The notes: a model not told the origin generated them from the letters alone. Counted from the stretch's first letter, positions 34,277-43,084 are shown. The stretch: DNA of 52,775 nt from CAZWSC01 sp964636385 (GCA_964636385.1 CAZWSC010000042.1:1-52775); one strand, 5' to 3'. A program made the numbers and translations.

Positions 34277-35230
34277 ATGCGAGCCCTGGCCGGATATCTC
34301 GCCGGGCCGACGGCTGTCGGGAAGACCGAGGCTGCACTCCTGCTCGCCGAGAGGAGGGGCCTTGCGATCCTCTCCGTTGACAGCCGCCAGGTCTACCGCG
34401 GGCTGAACATCGGCGCAGCCAAGCCGACCCGGTCCGAACTGGCACGGGTCGAACACATTCTGCTCGACATCCTGGATCTCACCGAACCCTGCTCTGCAGG
34501 CGCCTTCAGGAGGATGGCGGTCGAGGCTCTCGACGGGAGGGCTCCCGGATCGGTCCTCGCTGTCGGGGGGGCGGGCTTCTACTGGGAAGCACTCACGCGC
34601 GATCTTCATCCGCTTCCCCCGGCCGATCCCGGTGTTCGCGCCAGGCACTGCGCAATCATTGACTCGGAGGGAGTGGAGGGGCTCTACAGGCGACTGAAGG
34701 AGATCGATCCCGGGGCGGCCGCAAGGCTTTCGCCCAGAGACCGTCAGAGGATCAGCAGGGCTCTCGAGGTAGCCGAGATCTCGGGCCGTCCACTCAGCAG
34801 GATCCTTGCGGAGCCGAGGCCCTGCCCGGCGGAATCGGTCCCTGTCGTTGCCCTGCTCCGCCCACGGGACGAGCTGTATTCGCGGATAGAGGAGCGCTGC
34901 AGGAAGATGCTGGACGCCGGCCTCCTGGATGAGTTGCGCGGGATACTGGACCGGGGAGTGGATCCGTCGGCGCCGGGTCTTCGCACCGTTGGATACCGGG
35001 AGTTCATTCCGCACGTCGTGGCTGATGCGCCCCTGGAACCTTGCGTGGAGGAGTTCGTGCGCAATACCAGGCGCTACGCGAAGCGTCAGGAGACCTGGCT
35101 GCGCAACCGCACGCCGGGAGTCCGCTTCGTCCACACATCCACCCGGGAGGATCCACAGGCCGTAAGCCGGCGGGTGGAAGCATCCCTCCTCCGGGAATGG
35201 TCCGGGAGAGGGGGGCCGGAGTCAGGGTGA
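34277..35230 (+). CDS. miaA: tRNA dimethylallyltransferase
   Basis: MiaA (317 residues) adds a dimethylallyl group to A37 of tRNAs that read UNN codons. The P-loop is GPTAVGKTEAALLLA, followed by SVDSRQVYRGLNIGAAKP with the conserved Asp, GGAGFYWEAL, and the C-terminal RNTRRYAKRQETWLRN motif. The ATG at 34277 follows GGGAGGTTGCG. It sits directly after mutL, the classic mutL-miaA order. No hfq follows; instead there is a 120-base gap with the tRNA-Gly promoter. Confidence 0.95.
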   Translation: MRALAGYLAGPTAVGKTEAALLLAERRGLAILSVDSRQVYRGLNIGAAKPTRSELARVEHILLDILDLTEPCSAGAFRRMAVEALDGRAPGSVLAVGGAGFYWEALTRDLHPLPPADPGVRARHCAIIDSEGVEGLYRRLKEIDPGAAARLSPRDRQRISRALEVAEISGRPLSRILAEPRPCPAESVPVVALLRPRDELYSRIEERCRKMLDAGLLDELRGILDRGVDPSAPGLRTVGYREFIPHVVADAPLEPCVEEFVRNTRRYAKRQETWLRNRTPGVRFVHTSTREDPQAVSRRVEASLLREWSGRGGPESG

Positions 35231-35295
35231 CATCTGACCGCGTGACAGGCCGTTTCGCCCAATGGAGTCATGCAGCCACCGGACCAGGTTTCGTC

Positions 35296-35324
35296 TTGAC
35301 AGCAGCAGTCCGCAGGCAGATTCT
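35296..35324 (+). promoter_or_regulatory. Candidate promoter for tRNA-Gly(CCC)
   Basis: A perfect TTGACA (35296-35301) is followed after exactly 17 bases by GATTCT (35319-35324). Transcription would begin near 35331, about 20 bases upstream of the mature tRNA, which is a usual 5' leader length. Confidence 0.6.
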
Positions 35325-35350
35325 GGTTGTCACGTAGGCGGAAAAGCAGG

Positions 35351-35425
35351 GCGGGCGTAACTCAGTGGTAGAGTATTAGCTTCCCAAGCTGAGAGTCGCG
35401 GGTTCAAATCCCGTCGCCCGCTCCA
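35351..35425 (+). tRNA. tRNA-Gly (anticodon CCC)
   Basis: The cloverleaf is complete: acceptor GCGGGCG/CGCCCGC, D arm ACTC/GAGT, anticodon stem TTAGC/GCTGA with loop TTCCCAA (anticodon CCC at 35383-35385), five-base variable loop and T arm GCGGG-TTCAAAT-CCCGT. Discriminator T and an encoded CCA follow. It reads GGG, a frequent Gly codon here. A terminator hairpin starts 7 bases after the CCA, so this is probably a single-gene transcript. Confidence 0.96.
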
Positions 35426-35431
35426 TGATAA

Positions 35432-35467
35432 AGGGCCTGCCGGCCATGCGATCGGCAGGCCCTCTTT
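35432..35467 (+). terminator. Rho-independent-type terminator after tRNA-Gly
   Basis: AGGGCCTGCCG (35432-35442) and CGGCAGGCCCT (35453-35463) form a perfect 11-bp stem with a 10-base loop, followed by a short CTTTC run. The stem is strong, but the T-run is short, as is common in GC-rich genomes. Confidence 0.72.
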
Positions 35468-35549
35468 CGGGTCTCTGGCGGGTTCCACCTGCTGATGCAG
35501 CCACGATGCACACCAGGCCGCCGGAGCGTGCCGGACCCGGGATTCCAGA

Positions 35550-36818
35550 ATGCTCAAGATCTCCAGCGTCGAACCAGGATCGCCTGCTCACAGGGCCGGC
35601 CTCGCTGTCGGCGATTCGGTATTCTCCCTCAACGGCCACGAAGTCCGGGATCTTCTCGATCTGCACTTCCGGATGTCCGGCAGTGTCCTGCTCCGTCTCG
35701 GGATCCTTCAGAACGGTAGGGAACGGAAGGTGCGGGTGCGCCGCGAGCCATGGGAGGGCCTTGGGCTGGCCTTCAGTCCGGAGCCCGTACGGCGTTGCGG
35801 GAACAAGTGTATCTTCTGCTTCATCGATCAGAATCCGCCGTCACTTCGATCCACCCTCTACGTGAAGGATGAGGACTACCGGCTTTCCTTCCTGCACGGA
35901 AACTACGTCACACTGACGAATCTCAGGGAATGGGAGCTGAACCGGATAATCGAGCAACGCCTCTCACCGCTCTACGTATCTGTGCACTCCCTGAACCCGG
36001 CCGTAAGACGCCGCCTCTTCAGATCCCGCTCCCGATCGGACATCCGCCCCGTGCTGGCTGCGCTCGACCGGGCGGGTATCAGGCTGCATGTGCAGATCGT
36101 GCTCGTTCCGGGCTACAACGACGGGCGGGATCTCGGAGAGACCCTTCAAGGGCTCGCATCGATGCGGGATTCGGTGACCTCTGTCGGAATCGTACCCGTC
36201 GGGCTTACCCGCCACAGGAAGGGCCTGCCGGAGTTGAGGCCGGTCAGCGCCAGGGAGGCGCGGGGGCTCGTGGAACGGATCGAGCCAATGCGCCGCGCCT
36301 GGAGGAGGGAGGGGGGAACAGCCTTTGCTTACCTGGCCGATGAGCTCTACCTGGCGGCAGGGTGCCCAGTCCCTTCGGAAAAGGACTACGACGGGTATCC
36401 GCAGATCGAGAACGGCATCGGCCTCATGAGGCGCTTCACGGTCCGCCTGGGCAGACTGCGCAGAGTCTTCAGGGAGTCGCCGCGCCGCGGGGAGATCACC
36501 ATTCTCACCGGGCGGCTGTTTGCGCCGCACCTCGAGCTGCTGCTGCGCGGGAAGACAGCCAGGACGGGGGAGAGGGTGCGAATGCGATTCGTGTGCGTTC
36601 CCAACCGCTTCTTCGGCAGGCGGGTCACGGTCGCGGGGCTCCTCACGGGAACCGACATTGCGGCTGCCATGAAGGGCCGCGACCCCGGCCGGCGTGTCTA
36701 CATACCGCCTGAATCCGTCAATGCCGACGGGCTGTTCCTCGACGGGATGAGCCTCCGGGAGCTGGAACGCATCCTGGGAGTCCCTGTGCAGGCCGGGCTG
36801 AGGGACACGGAGTTCTAG
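35550..36818 (+). CDS. DUF512 radical SAM / PDZ-like protein
   Basis: The 422-residue protein begins with a PDZ-like domain (ISSVEPGSPAHRAGLAVGD, residues ~4-60), then a radical SAM cluster motif CGNKCIFCF (Cys83, Cys87, Cys90), LHGNYVTLTNL, and the C-terminal DUF512 part with GRLFAPHLELLL and the end VNADGLFLDGMSLREL. This family is conserved in Firmicutes, cyanobacteria and several candidate phyla, often directly before der; its reaction is unknown. The same order (DUF512, der, plsY, gpsA) is found here. The ATG at 35550 has only a weak GGGA upstream. It lies 82 bases after the tRNA-Gly terminator stem. Confidence 0.9.
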   Translation: MLKISSVEPGSPAHRAGLAVGDSVFSLNGHEVRDLLDLHFRMSGSVLLRLGILQNGRERKVRVRREPWEGLGLAFSPEPVRRCGNKCIFCFIDQNPPSLRSTLYVKDEDYRLSFLHGNYVTLTNLREWELNRIIEQRLSPLYVSVHSLNPAVRRRLFRSRSRSDIRPVLAALDRAGIRLHVQIVLVPGYNDGRDLGETLQGLASMRDSVTSVGIVPVGLTRHRKGLPELRPVSAREARGLVERIEPMRRAWRREGGTAFAYLADELYLAAGCPVPSEKDYDGYPQIENGIGLMRRFTVRLGRLRRVFRESPRRGEITILTGRLFAPHLELLLRGKTARTGERVRMRFVCVPNRFFGRRVTVAGLLTGTDIAAAMKGRDPGRRVYIPPESVNADGLFLDGMSLRELERILGVPVQAGLRDTEF

Positions 36819-36937
36819 CCTCCATCCCCGGGGCACAGGTCGCCCTATCCACAGCATTGCCTTCGCCGCTTCCCGCCGACATACTGCCGAAGGCGCGACT
36901 GCAGCGCCGGATGTCGGAAGAGAGAGGGGAGTTCTCG

Positions 36938-38251
36938 GTGGCAATACCGGTTCTGGCAATTGTCGGGCGCCCCAATGTGGGAAAGTCGACACTCTTCAAC
37001 AGGATCGTCGGGGGCAGGCAGGCTGTCACGCATGATGAGCCCGGGATCACGCGTGACCGCCTGGCGCACCCTGCGGACTGGAACGGAGTCCGCTTTGAGG
37101 TGGTCGATACAGGCGGCTGGATCCCTGAATCGCGAGAGGCAATGGACTCGGCGATCCTGGAACAGGTGCTGCGCGCACTGGAAGCCTGCGATCTCGTTCT
37201 CTTCCTCGTCGATGCCCGGACTGGCCTGCATCCGCATGACGAGGAGATCGCACAGGCGCTGTTCCGGCGGGGGATCCGGCCCCTCCTGGTGGCGAACAAA
37301 ACGGATTCTGAGAAGCTGGAGGCGCACGCAGCCGAGTTCCTGGGCCTTGGCTTCGAGTCGTATCACAGCATCTCGGCCATGGACGGCCGCGGCCTCGGCG
37401 ACCTTCTTGACGACGTCGTGCGCCGCCTTCCGTCCCGCGGCCAGGAGAGCGGGGAAGACTCCGGGATACGGATTGCCATGCTCGGGAGGCCGAATGTGGG
37501 GAAGTCCTCGCTCGTGAACCGCCTGCTCAGGGACGAGCGGATGATCGTCGATTCACGGCCGGGCACAACGCGGGATGCAATCGACGCTCCACTGCGCTAC
37601 CACGGACGGGCACTCACGATTGTCGACACGGCGGGGATCCGCCGGCGACTCGACAGCCAGCCGGCGTGGGAGTTCTACGCGACCCTGAGGGCCCTGAAGG
37701 CGCTGGACCGGGCTGATGTCGCGCTGCTGGTGCTCGACGGCACCGGGGAGGTGCAGGGGCAGGATGTGCGAATCGCCGATCTCATCCGGAAGCGCGGCGC
37801 GGCAACCGCGATCCTCGTGAACAAGTGGGATCTCGTCGAGAAGGAGACCGGGACGAGCGGGGCCTGGATCAAGAAGCTCCGGGAGGAGATACCCTTCCTT
37901 CGCTATGCGCCGGTGGAGTTCGTTTCCGCACTGACTGCGCAGCGGATCAACCGCGTCCTGGAGGCTGCAATCCGGGTGTACGACGCGGGGCGTGAGGAGA
38001 TCGGCACGGCTGGCTGGAACAAGGTGCTTGAAGAGGCTGTGGAGCGGACACCACCCTCGGCATACCGCGGCCAGCGGCCGGCGAAGTTCTACTACGCCGC
38101 ACAGGTGCGCAAGGGGCCGCCGACAGTCGCCCTCTTCGTGAGTGATCCGAAGCGGGTCCAGCCTGAGTATCTGCGGTATCTCTCCGGAAGGTTCCGGGAG
38201 GCGTTCGGCTTCGAGGGGAATCCGATCCGCCTTCTGCTTCGCAAGAGCTGA
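36938..38251 (+). CDS. der: Ribosome-assembly GTPase Der (EngA)
   Basis: Der (437 residues) is needed for 50S ribosome maturation. Two GTPase domains are clear: GRPNVGKST (10-18) with NKTD, and GRPNVGKSS (about 184-192) with VNKWDLVEK, followed by the KH-like C-terminal domain. The GTG at 36938 gives the family N terminus (MAIPVLAIVGRP) and has AGAGGGGAG at good spacing; the frame is open to a TTG at 36857 and has an ATG at 36911, both less likely. It is separated from DUF512 by 119 bases. Confidence 0.95.
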   Translation: MAIPVLAIVGRPNVGKSTLFNRIVGGRQAVTHDEPGITRDRLAHPADWNGVRFEVVDTGGWIPESREAMDSAILEQVLRALEACDLVLFLVDARTGLHPHDEEIAQALFRRGIRPLLVANKTDSEKLEAHAAEFLGLGFESYHSISAMDGRGLGDLLDDVVRRLPSRGQESGEDSGIRIAMLGRPNVGKSSLVNRLLRDERMIVDSRPGTTRDAIDAPLRYHGRALTIVDTAGIRRRLDSQPAWEFYATLRALKALDRADVALLVLDGTGEVQGQDVRIADLIRKRGAATAILVNKWDLVEKETGTSGAWIKKLREEIPFLRYAPVEFVSALTAQRINRVLEAAIRVYDAGREEIGTAGWNKVLEEAVERTPPSAYRGQRPAKFYYAAQVRKGPPTVALFVSDPKRVQPEYLRYLSGRFREAFGFEGNPIRLLLRKS

Positions 38252-38335
38252 TACGCGTTTCCTGCGCGGAACGGGCGCCCGTAGCACAGCGGTCACCGGA
38301 CGGGAACGGAGACAGGAGGGGGAAGGGGCTGAAGG

Positions 38336-39022
38336 ATGTACTGGATTCTGGCCGGGCTCTCCGCTTTCGCACTCGGTTCGCTTCCCTGGGGGCTGTGGAT
38401 CGGCCTTTGGCTGCGAGCAATCGATGTGCGCCGGCACGGGTCCGGCAACCTCGGTGCCACGAATGTCTACCGCGTGCTCGGCCGCGGGCCCGGTCTGCTG
38501 GTCCTTCTACTCGACGGCCTCAAAGGTGCTGCTGCCGTAGCGCTTGCCGGCTGGATCTTCGCTGCGCTCGGTTCGCCTGACGGGAGCTTGAGGTGGGCGG
38601 GTCTTCTGGGGATGACAGGAGTACTGTTCGGGCACGCGTTCAGCCCCTTTGCATCCTTTCGCGGGGGCAAGGGGGTGGCCGCAGCAGCAGGCGCCTGGTT
38701 CGCCCTGGCGCCGCAGGCTACGCTGATTGCCCTGTGTGTCTTCGCGATAGTCTTCGCCCGCACGAGGATCGTATCGGCCGCGTCGCTGAGCGCCTCGATC
38801 GTACTGCCGGTGGCGGTCTTCTTCACCGGGCGCCCGGGTTCCGGCGCAGATGCCCCGGAGTTCTGGGTCGCCTGTGGAACTGCGCTCATGATCATCGTGA
38901 GGCACAGATCCAACCTGTCGCGCCTGCTCAGGCGCGAGGAGAAACCGCTGGAGCTTGACGGAAGAAAGACCCCGGAGGCGTCCAGGCCATCCGGGACTGC
39001 GGATCACGGGGAGTCGGGATGA
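38336..39022 (+). CDS. plsY: Acyl-phosphate:glycerol-3-phosphate acyltransferase
   Basis: PlsY (228 residues) makes lysophosphatidate from acyl-phosphate. It has about five hydrophobic segments and three cytoplasmic motifs: GSLPWGLWIG, RRHGSGNLGATNVYR and GHAFSPFASFRGGKGVA. The C-terminal ~30 residues are a hydrophilic tail that PlsY usually lacks, rich in Glu, Arg and Ser. The ATG at 38336 follows GGAGGGGGAAGGGG. It shares ATGA with gpsA, the enzyme that makes its substrate. The plsX partner is not in the window. Confidence 0.94.
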   Translation: MYWILAGLSAFALGSLPWGLWIGLWLRAIDVRRHGSGNLGATNVYRVLGRGPGLLVLLLDGLKGAAAVALAGWIFAALGSPDGSLRWAGLLGMTGVLFGHAFSPFASFRGGKGVAAAAGAWFALAPQATLIALCVFAIVFARTRIVSAASLSASIVLPVAVFFTGRPGSGADAPEFWVACGTALMIIVRHRSNLSRLLRREEKPLELDGRKTPEASRPSGTADHGESG

Positions 39023-40008
39023 AACCTGTGTTTGTCTATGGTGCGGGCAGCTGGGGGACGGCCCTGGCCTGGATCCTTGGGAGGAAAGGGATCCCGGTGA
39101 GGCTGTGGGATCTGGACCCTGAGCACCGCGCCAGTCTCGCGCGCGACAGGGAGAATCGCAAGCACCTGCCGGGAATCCCGTTGCCCGCTGCCGTTGAAGT
39201 GGTGTATGAAGATTCCGCGCCCGATCCGGGAGTTTCGATGGCGGTCATCGCGGTCCCGTCGCACGGCCTGAGGCGGCTTGTCGCTTCACTGCCCGTGGCT
39301 GCCGATCCTTTTTGGATCCTGGCGACCAAGGGCCTCGAGGAGAAGAGCTGCCTGACCATGAGCCAGGTTCTGGAGTCGGAGCGGAGTCCGGGGGCGGACA
39401 GGTGGGTGGTGCTCGCCGGGCCGAGCCTGGCTGCTGAGGTGGTTGAAGAAAAACCGACTGCCGTTCTTGCAGCATCACTGAGCGGCGAAGCTGCGGAAAG
39501 TGTGCAGGCACTCTTTGCCACAGAACGCTTCAGGGTCTATTCCTGCGGCGATCCTCTCGGGGTGCAGATCTGCACCGGGCTCAAGAATGTCGTAGCTGTT
39601 GCTGCAGGGATCGTCGACGGGCTCGGTTTCGGGCAGAACACGAGGGGCGCTCTCCTGACCCGCGGTCTTGCGGAGATCCGGAGACTGGGGGAGGTGCTGG
39701 GTGCAAAACCGGAGACATTCCTGGGCCTGGCCGGTGTCGGGGATCTCGTCACTACCTGCACAAGTCCCCTGAGCAGGAACCATACGCTGGGCGAGGCGCT
39801 GGGCAGGGGCGAAGGGCTGGACGCGGCCATCAGGCGGATTGGCATGGCCGTGGAGGGGGTTAGGACCGCGGCCGCCGCGAGGGATCTGTCACGCCGTCAT
39901 GGAGTGGAGATGCCTATCACCGAACAGGTCTGCAGGATCCTCTTCGAAGGGCTCTCCCCGGAGATGGCTCTGCGGGAACTGATGACAAGGCCGTTGAGGG
40001 GAGAGTGA
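39019..40008 (+). CDS. gpsA: NAD(P)-dependent glycerol-3-phosphate dehydrogenase
   Basis: GpsA (329 residues) reduces dihydroxyacetone phosphate to sn-glycerol-3-phosphate for phospholipid synthesis. The Rossmann motif is GAGSWGTALA, followed by NRKHLPGIPLP, AGPSLAAEVV, the catalytic Lys in GLKNVVAVAAGIVDGLG and GLAGVGDLVTTCTSPLSRN. It is translationally coupled to plsY and 3 bases precede a MerR-type gene. Length is standard. Confidence 0.96.
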   Translation: MKPVFVYGAGSWGTALAWILGRKGIPVRLWDLDPEHRASLARDRENRKHLPGIPLPAAVEVVYEDSAPDPGVSMAVIAVPSHGLRRLVASLPVAADPFWILATKGLEEKSCLTMSQVLESERSPGADRWVVLAGPSLAAEVVEEKPTAVLAASLSGEAAESVQALFATERFRVYSCGDPLGVQICTGLKNVVAVAAGIVDGLGFGQNTRGALLTRGLAEIRRLGEVLGAKPETFLGLAGVGDLVTTCTSPLSRNHTLGEALGRGEGLDAAIRRIGMAVEGVRTAAAARDLSRRHGVEMPITEQVCRILFEGLSPEMALRELMTRPLRGE

Positions 40009-40011
40009 GGA

Positions 40012-40467
40012 ATGCCTGAGTCACCTTCAAGGCGATACTACACGATCAGCGAAACGGCGGAGATGCTGGACGTCAAGCCGCACGTTCTCAGGTACTGGGA
40101 GAGCCAGTTCCCCAGGCTCAGGCCGAGGAAGAATCGGGGCGGAATCCGGATGTACCAGGAGCATGACATCGATCTGCTGCGCACGATCCGTGAGATGCTC
40201 TACGAGCGCGGCTACACGATCTCCGGCGCGAAGAAGAAACTCAACGAGGAAAGGCGCTCCGGGGCTGCAGGGGAGAAGTCGCAGATCGATATCGACTTCC
40301 TCACACCGAAGGATCGAAAGCAGCTCCGCCATATCCGGGACGAGCTCGCTTCCCTGCGGAACAGGCTGCTTGCCGGCCCGGCACAGGGTGTGACCGCCAG
40401 GGTTGCGCCGCGTTCACGGATGGCCGGCGGCGAGAAATCCGTTGATCACGCCGGCCTGCAGGGGTAG
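40012..40467 (+). CDS. MerR-family transcriptional regulator
   Basis: The 151-residue protein has a MerR winged-helix N terminus (YYTISETAEMLDVKPHVLRYWESQF, then IRMYQEHDIDLLRTI) and a short basic tail with no effector-binding Cys. This short MerR type follows gpsA or sits near tRNA-Pro genes in many bacteria; its targets are unknown. It starts 3 bases after gpsA, so it belongs to the same transcript. A tRNA-Pro promoter lies inside its last 26 bases. Confidence 0.88.
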   Translation: MPESPSRRYYTISETAEMLDVKPHVLRYWESQFPRLRPRKNRGGIRMYQEHDIDLLRTIREMLYERGYTISGAKKKLNEERRSGAAGEKSQIDIDFLTPKDRKQLRHIRDELASLRNRLLAGPAQGVTARVAPRSRMAGGEKSVDHAGLQG

Positions 40468-40470
40468 GCT
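40442..40470 (+). promoter_or_regulatory. Candidate promoter for tRNA-Pro(GGG)
   Basis: TTGATC (40442-40447), a 17-base spacer and TAGGCT (40465-40470) sit at the end of the MerR gene. The predicted start near 40477 is about 9 bases before the tRNA. Each box is a partial match (4/6 and 3/6), but spacing is exact and the position recurs at the other tRNA genes. Confidence 0.45.
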
Positions 40471-40485
40471 CCTTCGAGTTGCGGT

Positions 40486-40562
<77 letters not shown>

Positions 40563-40588
40563 AATTCTACATCAGCTTTCGTTCCCCG

Positions 40589-40621
40589 GAGCCCTCGGTG
40601 TCATGGCCGGCGGGCTCTCTT
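40589..40621 (+). terminator. Weak terminator-like hairpin after tRNA-Pro(GGG)
   Basis: GAGCCC (40589-40594) pairs with GGGCTC (40612-40617) around a 17-base loop, followed by TCTTC. The stem is short and the loop large, so termination may be partial, with readthrough into surE. Confidence 0.33.
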
Positions 40622-40640
40622 CATACCTTCCGGAGGCAGT

Positions 40641-41423
40641 GTGCGCATTCTGGTAACCAATGATGACGGCGTCCGGGCACCCGGATTGCTGGCTCTCGTG
40701 AAGGGCCTGGAGGGACTTGGCGAGTGCATCGTCGTCGCGCCGGACAGGGAGCGCAGCGGCGCGGGGCGGTCTCTCACCCTGACCCATCCCCTTCGGATCC
40801 GCCGCACGCAGCGGGGCTTCTACTCCGTGGATGGGACACCGACCGACTGCGCGCTCGTTGCGGCCCGCGGGGCGATTCCGGAGCTGATTGAGACGCCACC
40901 CGACCTCGTCGTCTCCGGTATCAACAGCGGACCCAACCTGGGTGATGACGTGCACTATTCCGGCACTGTCGCCGGAGCGGCCGAAGCCTGCCTCACGCTG
41001 GGCATCCCCGCCCTTGCCGTCTCCATGGCCCTGTGGAATCCTGCCAGCTATACGGCTGCGGCGCGGGCAGCAAGGACGATCGTTGAACGGATTCCTTCGA
41101 TGCCCGCCCCCTTCCCGGTTCTGCTCAACGTGAATGTGCCCGATCTCCCCTGGGAAGAGATCCCTGGAATACGGCTGACCAGGCTCGGGAGGCGGACATA
41201 TCCGGACATGGTCGTTCAGCAGACTGATCCATGGGGAAGGCCGTGCTACTGGATCGGGGGCGGAAAGCCCAGTTGGGAGCCGGGAGACGACACGGACTAC
41301 GCCGCAGTAAGTCAGGGTTACGTATCCCTCACCCCTGTCAGCCTGGATATGACAGACCACGCCATGCTCGAGCGTATCCGGGGGTGGGAACTCCGCCTGC
41401 AGGCTGAAGAGCGGCAAACCTGA
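40641..41423 (+). CDS. surE: 5'/3'-nucleotidase SurE
   Basis: SurE (260 residues) is a metal-dependent nucleotidase with activity on nucleoside monophosphates and short polyphosphates. The metal site NDDG is at residues 7-10; other motifs are APDRERSGAGRSLTL, VDGTPTDC and SGINSGPNLGDDVHYSGTVAGA. The GTG at 40641 has CGGAGG four bases upstream and gives the family start MRILVTNDDG, so the 41-codon upstream extension (which would read through the tRNA) was dropped. It pairs with pcm, 10 bases downstream, as in many bacteria. Confidence 0.95.
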   Translation: MRILVTNDDGVRAPGLLALVKGLEGLGECIVVAPDRERSGAGRSLTLTHPLRIRRTQRGFYSVDGTPTDCALVAARGAIPELIETPPDLVVSGINSGPNLGDDVHYSGTVAGAAEACLTLGIPALAVSMALWNPASYTAAARAARTIVERIPSMPAPFPVLLNVNVPDLPWEEIPGIRLTRLGRRTYPDMVVQQTDPWGRPCYWIGGGKPSWEPGDDTDYAAVSQGYVSLTPVSLDMTDHAMLERIRGWELRLQAEERQT

Positions 41424-41433
41424 GGACTCCCTG

Positions 41434-42090
41434 ATGCCGGATTTCACCCAGGCGCGTGAGCGGATGGCCCGCAAGCAGCTTGAAGGCCGGGGAATCCGCG
41501 ACACGCATGTGCTGGATGCGATGCGGACCGTGCCCCGCCACCGATTCGTGGATGAAGCGCTCGCGGCCTCGGCCTACGGCGACCACGCGCTGCCGATTGG
41601 ATTCGGTCAGACGATCTCCCAGCCTTACATGGTCGCTGCGATGACGGAACTGCTGAAGCCGCTTTCCGGGCACCGGGTCCTGGACATAGGGACGGGTTCA
41701 GGGTACCAGGCTGCCGTTCTCTCGCGGATAGTCCAGGCCGTCTTCAGTATCGAACGGGTTCCCGAGTTGACAATGAGGGCACAGGCCCTGCTGCAGGAGC
41801 TTGGCTACGAGAACGTGATCCTGCGCTGCGGGGACGGGACGGTGGGCTGGAGCCGCTTTGCACCCTATGACAGCATCGTTGTTGGTGCAGGGGCCCCCCC
41901 AGAGCCGCCTCCATCCCTGATCGATCAGCTTCGGATCGGTGGAAGGCTCGTAATCCCGGTAGGGGATCGGGGAAGCCAGCGCCTGATGATCCTTGAGAAG
42001 AAGGAAGAAGGGCATGACACCGCCTACGGAACAGGCTGCACCTTCGTGCCTCTCATCGGAAGGGAGGGATGGTCCGGTGACGATGTGTGA
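41434..42090 (+). CDS. pcm: Protein-L-isoaspartate O-methyltransferase
   Basis: Pcm (218 residues) methylates isoaspartyl residues in aged proteins with SAM. Motifs are IGFGQTISQPYMVAAMTELL, the SAM site VLDIGTGSGYQAAVL and a C-terminal GRLVIPVGDRGSQRL strand. The surE-pcm order is widely conserved and links nucleotide and protein damage control in stationary phase. ATG at 41434 follows GAGGACTCC. Nothing odd in length. Confidence 0.95.
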   Translation: MPDFTQARERMARKQLEGRGIRDTHVLDAMRTVPRHRFVDEALAASAYGDHALPIGFGQTISQPYMVAAMTELLKPLSGHRVLDIGTGSGYQAAVLSRIVQAVFSIERVPELTMRAQALLQELGYENVILRCGDGTVGWSRFAPYDSIVVGAGAPPEPPPSLIDQLRIGGRLVIPVGDRGSQRLMILEKKEEGHDTAYGTGCTFVPLIGREGWSGDDV

Positions 42091-42124
42091 ACATCCCCGG
42101 CATCTGCGCCGACATTTCTAGGGC

Positions 42125-42153
42125 TGGACAAGGCGGGGTGGCAGTGCTAGCGT
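42125..42153 (+). promoter_or_regulatory. Candidate promoter for tRNA-Pro(CGG)
   Basis: TGGACA (42125-42130) is followed after 17 bases by TAGCGT (42148-42153), with an extended -10 TGC directly before it. The start would be near 42160, about 25 bases before the tRNA. Confidence 0.5.
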
Positions 42154-42184
42154 GGTCACTCCCCTTGGGGACAAGGGTTCGGGT

Positions 42185-42261
<77 letters not shown>

Positions 42262-42271
42262 TGCAGAATCG

Positions 42272-42308
42272 AAAGCCGGCCGGAAGTGTATGGCCGGCTT
42301 TCCCTTTT
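42272..42308 (+). terminator. Rho-independent terminator after tRNA-Pro(CGG)
   Basis: AAAGCCGGCC (42272-42281) and GGCCGGCTTT (42292-42301) make a perfect 10-bp stem with a 10-base loop, followed by CCCTTTTG. This is the most canonical terminator in the window. Confidence 0.78.
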
Positions 42309-42397
42309 GTACGCCCGGGCGCCATCGGGCATCATCACCCTGATCCGGGGTCTGCTCCGGGCCCCGTTCGACATCGACCGGAGGAGAGGAGAGTGAC

Positions 42398-42928
42398 GTG
42401 TCCCTCGAATCGCGCCTGAGGCAGGCCATCCGCAACGTTCCGGACTTTCCGAAGCCGGGGATCATGTTCCGTGACATAACGACCGCACTGTGCGATGCGG
42501 TGTTGATGCAGGAGGCGCTCGAGGCGCTCTGGGCACCGTTTGCCGGCAAGGCCGATGTGGTGGCGGGAGTGGAATCGCGGGGATTCATCCTGGGGGCTGC
42601 GCTTGCATGGTCGAAGGGTCTGCCATTCGTGCCGATGCGAAAGCCGGGGAAGCTGCCGGCAGAGGTGTATCGCGAGTCATACGCGCTCGAATACGGCAGC
42701 GACTCGCTGGAGGTCCACCGGGATGCATTTCCCGCAGGCAGGCGCGTGCTCATCGTTGATGACCTTCTGGCCACAGGCGGTACGGCAGAGGCGGCGGCCA
42801 GGCTGGTTCTCCAGGCCGGGGCGCAGACTGCCGGCTTCTCCTTCCTGGTAGAGCTGGACTTCCTGAATGGCAGGGCCAGGCTGCAGCCCCATCAGGTCCA
42901 TTCCGTGGTTCACTACGCGGAAGAGTAG
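42398..42928 (+). CDS. apt: Adenine phosphoribosyltransferase
   Basis: Apt (176 residues) salvages adenine to AMP with PRPP. It has the family start (LRQAIRNVPDFPKPGIMFRDIT), AGVESRGFILGAALA, PFVPMRKPGKLP and the PRPP loop VLIVDDLLATGGTA. The GTG at 42398 follows GGAGGAGAGGAG. It complements the de novo purine genes at the other end of the window but is not linked to them. The gap of ~156 bases to tRNA-Arg shows GC-rich partial inverted repeats but no clear terminator. Confidence 0.95.
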   Translation: MSLESRLRQAIRNVPDFPKPGIMFRDITTALCDAVLMQEALEALWAPFAGKADVVAGVESRGFILGAALAWSKGLPFVPMRKPGKLPAEVYRESYALEYGSDSLEVHRDAFPAGRRVLIVDDLLATGGTAEAAARLVLQAGAQTAGFSFLVELDFLNGRARLQPHQVHSVVHYAEE

Positions 42929-43040
42929 CAGGCTGCGGCCGGTGGCGGAGCAGGCCGGGTCGGAGTTGCGGCCCCGCCGGGCACGGCCGGTTGCAGGCAG
43001 GCATGAACAGGCGCACCGAAACACCACTCCGCAAAATGTG

Positions 43041-43069
43041 TGGAAACGCCGTGGGCGGTTGGCGATACT
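43041..43069 (+). promoter_or_regulatory. Candidate promoter for tRNA-Arg(CCT)
   Basis: TGGAAA (43041-43046), a 17-base spacer and GATACT (43064-43069), each matching 4 of 6 consensus bases. Transcription would start near 43076, about 9 bases before the tRNA. Confidence 0.5.
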
Positions 43070-43084
43070 CTGCCGGTCCGCACT

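Noticed and set aside
35330..35557. Small minus-strand protein over the tRNA-Gly gene
   Set aside because: It is the familiar spurious antisense frame of a tRNA gene.
38279..38325. tRNA-like sequence before plsY (GCCCGTAGCACAGCGG)
   Set aside because: It resembles a tRNA 5' end, but no anticodon stem, T loop or matching acceptor follows.
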